Positions 60,543 to 64,000 of a stretch of DNA of 64,000 nt are shown piece after piece. The position numbers and the translations under genes were made by a program. This DNA comes from an uncultured Eubacterium sp. (GTDB lineage: Bacteria; Bacillota; Clostridia; Peptostreptococcales; Anaerovoracaceae), in NCBI GenBank assembly GCA_946555345.1, contig CAMNSS010000008.1, positions 52,219 to 116,218 of the forward strand. Reading direction: 5' to 3'. Position 1 is the stretch's first letter; every line of letters starts with the position of its first letter. The notes below the pieces were generated by a model. It was not told where the DNA came from and did no database searches. It saw nothing but the letters and a program-made list of their open reading frames with translations.

Positions 60543-62270
60543 CTATATCCGCCAATTCCTGTCAGCAAGCCGCGCCAGCAAGGATTTTTTTACGGTGATC
60601 GCATCCTGCGGGCACATCTCCTGGCAACAATAGCATTTGATGCATTTGCTGTAATCGTATCGGGCGATGCGGCGATTTTCGCTAGCGGGCAAACCGCTCT
60701 GGCCTCCTGGCAAACCACCCCCGTTGCCTGGCAAACAACCTTTGTGATTTGGCGAGTCCGTCCCAGCATCCAGCGAACAACCTTTATGATTTGGCGAATC
60801 GCCCCCAGCATCCAGCGAACCGTCCCCAATGCCGAACGGACAGCCCCCGCTGGCTGGTGAACTAGCCGCGCGCCGCTTTCCTTCGCTGGCTACTATATGC
60901 GCACCGCTTTTCACAACCCGAACCGCTTGCCCTTGCAGATGGATCGCCTTCCCCTCCACCGGGCAGGCCTGCACGCAAACCCCGCATCCAATGCACGCAT
61001 CTGGCCGCACAATCGGCTTTTTCTCCAAAAATGGCGCCAGAAACCGTACCGCTTCCAGCCTGCCCCGGTATTCCTTGCTGCGTTGCACGCCAAAACTTCT
61101 ATCTCCATACCTTGCCGCCGCTTCTTCCGCCGTCAATACACCCTCCGCCGTTATCACCTGCAAATCTTCATATGTTCCCACGCCCTGTGCCATCCCTGTA
61201 ACATTGGTCGGCACAAGCTCCGGCTTCAAATATACCAAATGACAAAAAAGCCCATCGAGAGCCACCGGATCGGTAGATGCTAAGATCACGTTCATCGCTT
61301 TTGGCGTACCGCCCTGCGGTCCATTGCCCTCCATCGCTACAATGCCATCCATGATATGCAGCGCCGGGGACACCAGCCTGTTAAGATCCGCGATCATCTT
61401 GGCGAACGTCTCCGCCGTGGCAAACCGTGCATGGGAAGACGCCTTGTTTACGCCGAACACACAGCCAAACGTGTTCTTTACCGCACCCGTGATCCGCTCT
61501 AATTGATGCGTTTTCATCTTGCATATATTGATTATGCCATCCGCAGCCACTGCCTCGCCGCACACGATGAAATGATCTGCCGCCCTGCCCTGCGGGAAGT
61601 CCACCCGGATACCATGCTCGAAATCGCCAATCGGGATTCCCAGCGCATCGGCGGCAGCCTTGATGCCGCATCCTTCTGCGACCTTTTCCACTCTCAACAT
61701 CGGATTTCCCGGGGAATCCCCATATTTGAGATTCCGATATCCGGCATCCTGCAAAAGCTTGCCCACTGCCTGAAAGACAGCAGGGTGCGTGGTACAAGCT
61801 TTTTCCGGCGGCGTCTTAGCCAGAAGGTTTGGCTTTAAAACGAGGCGGCTTTCCTGATTGAGGAAAGCGCCGCACTTCCCGCTTTTGCCAGCAGGCGTTT
61901 CTGCTTCTGGCACGGTCTCACATTTATTTCCGGCCACCGCTTCCATTGATAATCGAGTCTCGCCAGAAACGATTGCAGCGTCCAGCGTCTCTCTTTTTCC
62001 GGTTTGCCACCCGTCTTCCAGCAACTCCGCACGCCCGCAGCCATCTGCTGCGGCAGGCACAGTCCCGCACCCGCTTCCGCCGGCCTCTTCGCCCTCACCT
62101 CCGCCTGCCATTCTTGATGCAGCCTCACGCAACGCCGCATCCTTTCCCCTGGCGGCGGAAAAAATCTGCTCGAATCCGCCCAAAAGATCGATTACCTGCC
62201 TGACCGCCGCCTCTACTTTTTCCTGTTCATACGAATCGCACCTGACCAATGCGACTTTGCTTTTCTCCAT
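60543..62270 (-). CDS. DUF362 domain protein with split ferredoxin domain
   Basis: A 575-residue protein. DUF362 blocks: VALVRCDSYEQEKVEAAVRQ, LVLKPNLLAKTPPEKACTTHP, GDSPGNP, NICKMKTHQLERITGAVKNTFGCV, DGIVAMEGNGPQGG. Near the C-terminus come two 4Fe-4S motifs, CIGCGVCVQACP and CIKCYCCQEMCP. Two inserts stand out: residues about 38-140 (Gly/Glu/Ala-rich) interrupt the first block, and about 468-530 separate the two cluster motifs, which are normally adjacent. The second insert contains a 14-residue repeat (SLDAGxDSPNHKGC twice). The function of DUF362 is unknown. Start ATG at 62270. Confidence 0.87.
   Translation of the reverse strand: MEKSKVALVRCDSYEQEKVEAAVRQVIDLLGGFEQIFSAARGKDAALREAASRMAGGGEGEEAGGSGCGTVPAAADGCGRAELLEDGWQTGKRETLDAAIVSGETRLSMEAVAGNKCETVPEAETPAGKSGKCGAFLNQESRLVLKPNLLAKTPPEKACTTHPAVFQAVGKLLQDAGYRNLKYGDSPGNPMLRVEKVAEGCGIKAAADALGIPIGDFEHGIRVDFPQGRAADHFIVCGEAVAADGIINICKMKTHQLERITGAVKNTFGCVFGVNKASSHARFATAETFAKMIADLNRLVSPALHIMDGIVAMEGNGPQGGTPKAMNVILASTDPVALDGLFCHLVYLKPELVPTNVTGMAQGVGTYEDLQVITAEGVLTAEEAAARYGDRSFGVQRSKEYRGRLEAVRFLAPFLEKKPIVRPDACIGCGVCVQACPVEGKAIHLQGQAVRVVKSGAHIVASEGKRRAASSPASGGCPFGIGDGSLDAGGDSPNHKGCSLDAGTDSPNHKGCLPGNGGGLPGGQSGLPASENRRIARYDYSKCIKCYCCQEMCPQDAITVKKSLLARLADRNWRI
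60736..60819. repeat. 42-bp tandem repeat inside the DUF362 ferredoxin linker
   Basis: Units 60736-60777 and 60778-60819 match at about 37 of 42 positions and encode the same 14-residue unit. A shorter related CTGGCAAACC element repeats at about 60704-60735. Confidence 0.85.
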
Positions 62271-62291
62271 CCTCGTTTCCGCCTCTCCTCA

Positions 62292-63212
62292 TCAATGCGT
62301 CGCCGTCCCACTGCCGCTGATTGGAATCGCATCGCCCAAAAATGTCGGCTCTGGCTTGAAGATCCATTTAATACAATCCTTATCCCTGGCAAGGATCTCA
62401 CGCACTTCCCGTAATTCCTGCCCGGAATAGGTATCCTGCGCCGCAGAAACACCCAGCGCATCGATCCCCATCTTCCGGCATCCGTACAAAGTCCTGTATA
62501 AGTGGTATTTCTGCGTTACAACGATCATGCTGTCCACCTGGAATATATACTGCGCCCTGTAGATCGATTCATATGTGGAAAACCCCGCATGGTCGAGAAA
62601 AATGTCCCCCTCCGGCACGCCGGCCTTCACGGCGTATTTCTTCATGGACTCCACCTCGTTATACACGGTTTGCCCATTGTCCCCCGACAAAAGCAGCTTG
62701 GAAGCGACTCCGCTATGATAAAGCACAATCGCTGTTTCCAGACGGTCACGCAGCATTGCACTCGGCGTTCCGTCGGCTTTCACGGAAGCGCCTAGCACTA
62801 AAATGCATTGCGGCTGTATGCTTTTGAGCCGTTTCACCTCCGCTTCGCCAATCGCTTCAATCGCAACCGCTTCCGTGAGCGGAGGATCGGCGGCAGACGA
62901 TTTCGATTCTGCAGGGGAAGCCTTTGAATTGGTATCATCTAACCCGGACTCTTCACCATCTGATTCGGGCTTTTGTGCGGCCGCCAATTCGCCCGCCCTA
63001 TTATCAGCGCTTCCAGGTTCGTTTCCCGCATCAGGCGCCCCCGGTCCTTCCTCCGCGACTGGGCGAAATTCCATCGCATCCATCCCCTCCGCCCCAGTGT
63101 ATTCCGCCACAATGCCTGATTCAGCCGTTTTGATCACATACACGTTAAGGCCGACAACTACCACGGCAACGAGAATAACAACTTTTAATATATGAAAGAA
63201 CAGCTTCGGCAA
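62292..63212 (-). CDS. SanA/YdcF (DUF218) membrane protein with low-complexity insert
   Basis: A 306-residue protein: an N-terminal helix (about 6-28), then residues about 38-128 of acidic low complexity, then the DUF218 domain (CILVLGASVKADGTPSAMLRDRLETAI, LLLSGDNGQTVYNEVESMKKYA, STYESIYRAQYIF, VVTQKYHLYRTLYGCRKMG). SanA/ElyC/YdcF proteins act at the envelope, SanA affecting barrier function; details are unknown. Normal SanA is about 220-240 residues, so about 90 are extra. The start is TTG at 63212 with AAAGGGG upstream. The DUF362 gene follows 21 bases later. Confidence 0.87.
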   Translation of the reverse strand: MPKLFFHILKVVILVAVVVVGLNVYVIKTAESGIVAEYTGAEGMDAMEFRPVAEEGPGAPDAGNEPGSADNRAGELAAAQKPESDGEESGLDDTNSKASPAESKSSAADPPLTEAVAIEAIGEAEVKRLKSIQPQCILVLGASVKADGTPSAMLRDRLETAIVLYHSGVASKLLLSGDNGQTVYNEVESMKKYAVKAGVPEGDIFLDHAGFSTYESIYRAQYIFQVDSMIVVTQKYHLYRTLYGCRKMGIDALGVSAAQDTYSGQELREVREILARDKDCIKWIFKPEPTFLGDAIPISGSGTATH

Positions 63213-63338
63213 AACAGTCCCCTTTCCTTTCCATAAACCTTAAATAATAATTTTATCAGTTTTTTATGTACGTTTAAAGGAAAAGTGCTTCATTTTTCTT
63301 TTTTTGTTTCTTTTTATAAAAACATCAGCATTCTGTTG

Positions 63339-63367
63339 TTGACAAATCACAAATTCAATATTATATT
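63339..63367 (+). promoter_or_regulatory. Promoter of the branched-chain aminotransferase gene
   Basis: Consensus TTGACA at 63339-63344, 17-base spacer, TATATT at 63362-63367. The leader is about 90 bases and shows no T-box or known riboswitch. Confidence 0.75.
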
Positions 63368-63464
63368 ATTGTTATCAGAGATAGACTTTATCGTTTTTTT
63401 GGTGTACAATATTGTCTGGCAGAAAAACAGTTTAAAAATAAAAATTTATATAAAGGAGAACGCC

Positions 63465-64000
63465 ATGAAATATGATTTCCCAATTCAAAAAAATCCTGCC
63501 CCAAAAGCAAAACCAGACCCGGATACACTGAGATTCGGCACGGAATTTACAGACCATATGTTCATTATGGACTATGAAGACGGCAAGGGCTGGCATGACG
63601 GCAGAATCGTCCCTTACGGACCGCTTTGCTTAGACCCGGCGGCTGTCTGCTTCCACTATGCACAGGAAATGTTTGAAGGCCTCAAGGCATACAAGACGCC
63701 AGAAGGAAAAGTGCTTCTTTTCAGGCCGGACATGAACGCCAAACGAACCAATAAAACCAACGACAGGCTTTGCATCCCGCAAATCGACGAGGAATTATAT
63801 GTCGAAGCAATCAAAGCCCTGGTAAAACTGGAAGCGGGCTGGATTCCTGAAAAAGAAGGCACTGCCCTTTACATCAGGCCATTCATCATCGCCGATGAAC
63901 CGTTCCTCGGCGTGCGCCGCTCCACGCATTATAAATTCATCATCATTCTAAGCCCTGTAGGGCCTTACTACGAAGGCGGGCTGACGCCGACCAAAATTTA
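63465..64000 (+). CDS. ilvE: Branched-chain amino acid aminotransferase, N-terminal part
   Basis: The first 178 residues of a fold-type IV PLP enzyme, cut by the window end. GTEFTDHMFIMDYEDGKGWHDGRIVPYGPLCLDPAA, FHYAQEMFEGLKAYKTPEGK, FRPDMNAKRTNKTNDRLCIP and YIRPFIIADEP match the longer (eukaryote-like) BCAT group. It interconverts Leu, Ile and Val with their 2-oxo acids, for synthesis or Stickland-type catabolism. AAGGAG lies eight bases before the ATG, with a consensus promoter upstream. Confidence 0.95.
   Translation, partial: MKYDFPIQKNPAPKAKPDPDTLRFGTEFTDHMFIMDYEDGKGWHDGRIVPYGPLCLDPAAVCFHYAQEMFEGLKAYKTPEGKVLLFRPDMNAKRTNKTNDRLCIPQIDEELYVEAIKALVKLEAGWIPEKEGTALYIRPFIIADEPFLGVRRSTHYKFIIILSPVGPYYEGGLTPTKI

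Noticed and set aside
63213..63464. T-box or leucine attenuator before ilvE
   Set aside because: No conserved T-box sequence, leader peptide or terminator is visible between promoter and start codon.

Overview
The window looks like a chromosomal segment of a strictly anaerobic, amino-acid-fermenting member of the Eubacteriales. An Anaerovoracaceae/Peptostreptococcales-like organism is my inference, not a proven assignment. The reasons are moderate G+C, strong Shine-Dalgarno sites (AGGAGG type), some TTG/GTG starts, a complete B12-dependent D-ornithine aminomutase / 2-amino-4-oxopentanoate thiolase operon, a flavodiiron protein fused to rubredoxin, and a large Fe-S/FAD oxidoreductase.

Layout. 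1-741: start-proximal part of a DUF6506-like gene. 920-4611: cell-wall pair (FHA-SEDS glycosyltransferase and class B PBP). 5048-6663: intact AT-rich R-M unit (D12-class adenine MTase plus HNH nuclease). 6842-9509: DUF3048 lipoprotein-like gene, TSCPD protein and a cation diffusion facilitator. 9759-16763 (minus strand): moaA, moaC, mogA-MOSC fusion, flavorubredoxin, YibE/F and endonuclease IV. 17049-18302: Ca-binding-repeat protein. 18417-23060: two decaying R-M systems back to back, one DpnII-like and one PstI/BsuBI-like. 23063-28438: GIY-YIG protein, membrane-anchored hypothetical, MarR-ABC-ABC exporter operon. 29011-34152: dapA, birA, bioY, NagZ-like GH3. 34153-35146: a gene-poor stretch with a ~237-bp imperfect palindrome and an attenuator-like leader. 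35147-43082: ornithine operon ord-ortA-ortB-lipopeptide-oraS-oraE-glmL-like, preceded by a sigma-54 promoter and upstream activator sites. 43617-45047: the sigma-54 activator. 45382-47079: ArsR regulator and a purple-acid-phosphatase-like metallophosphoesterase. 47237-49362: type III Mod with a truncated res. 49682-53749: rmuC, rnhA, walJ, rlmH. 54047-58658: geranylgeranyl-reductase-like flavoprotein plus a 927-residue twin-FAD ferredoxin protein. 58867-63212: class V aminotransferase/cysteine desulfurase, DUF362 ferredoxin and a SanA/YdcF protein. 63465-64000: start of a branched-chain aminotransferase.

Three themes recur. First, restriction-modification turnover: four R-M loci in 64 kb, three of them broken in the nuclease and two also in a methyltransferase. 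Second, degenerate short tandem repeats fill most intergenic gaps, and low-complexity inserts sit inside several conserved proteins (DUF362, SanA/YdcF, BioY, GlmL-like, DUF6506-like). At rmuC the repeat is visibly a triplication of the gene's own 3' end, which suggests how these gaps arise. Third, the ornithine operon has clear regulatory DNA: a TGCAA-N6-TTGCA palindrome occurs near the operon promoter and again beside the activator gene.

All function names are by recognition of motifs and family sequence. No database search was run.
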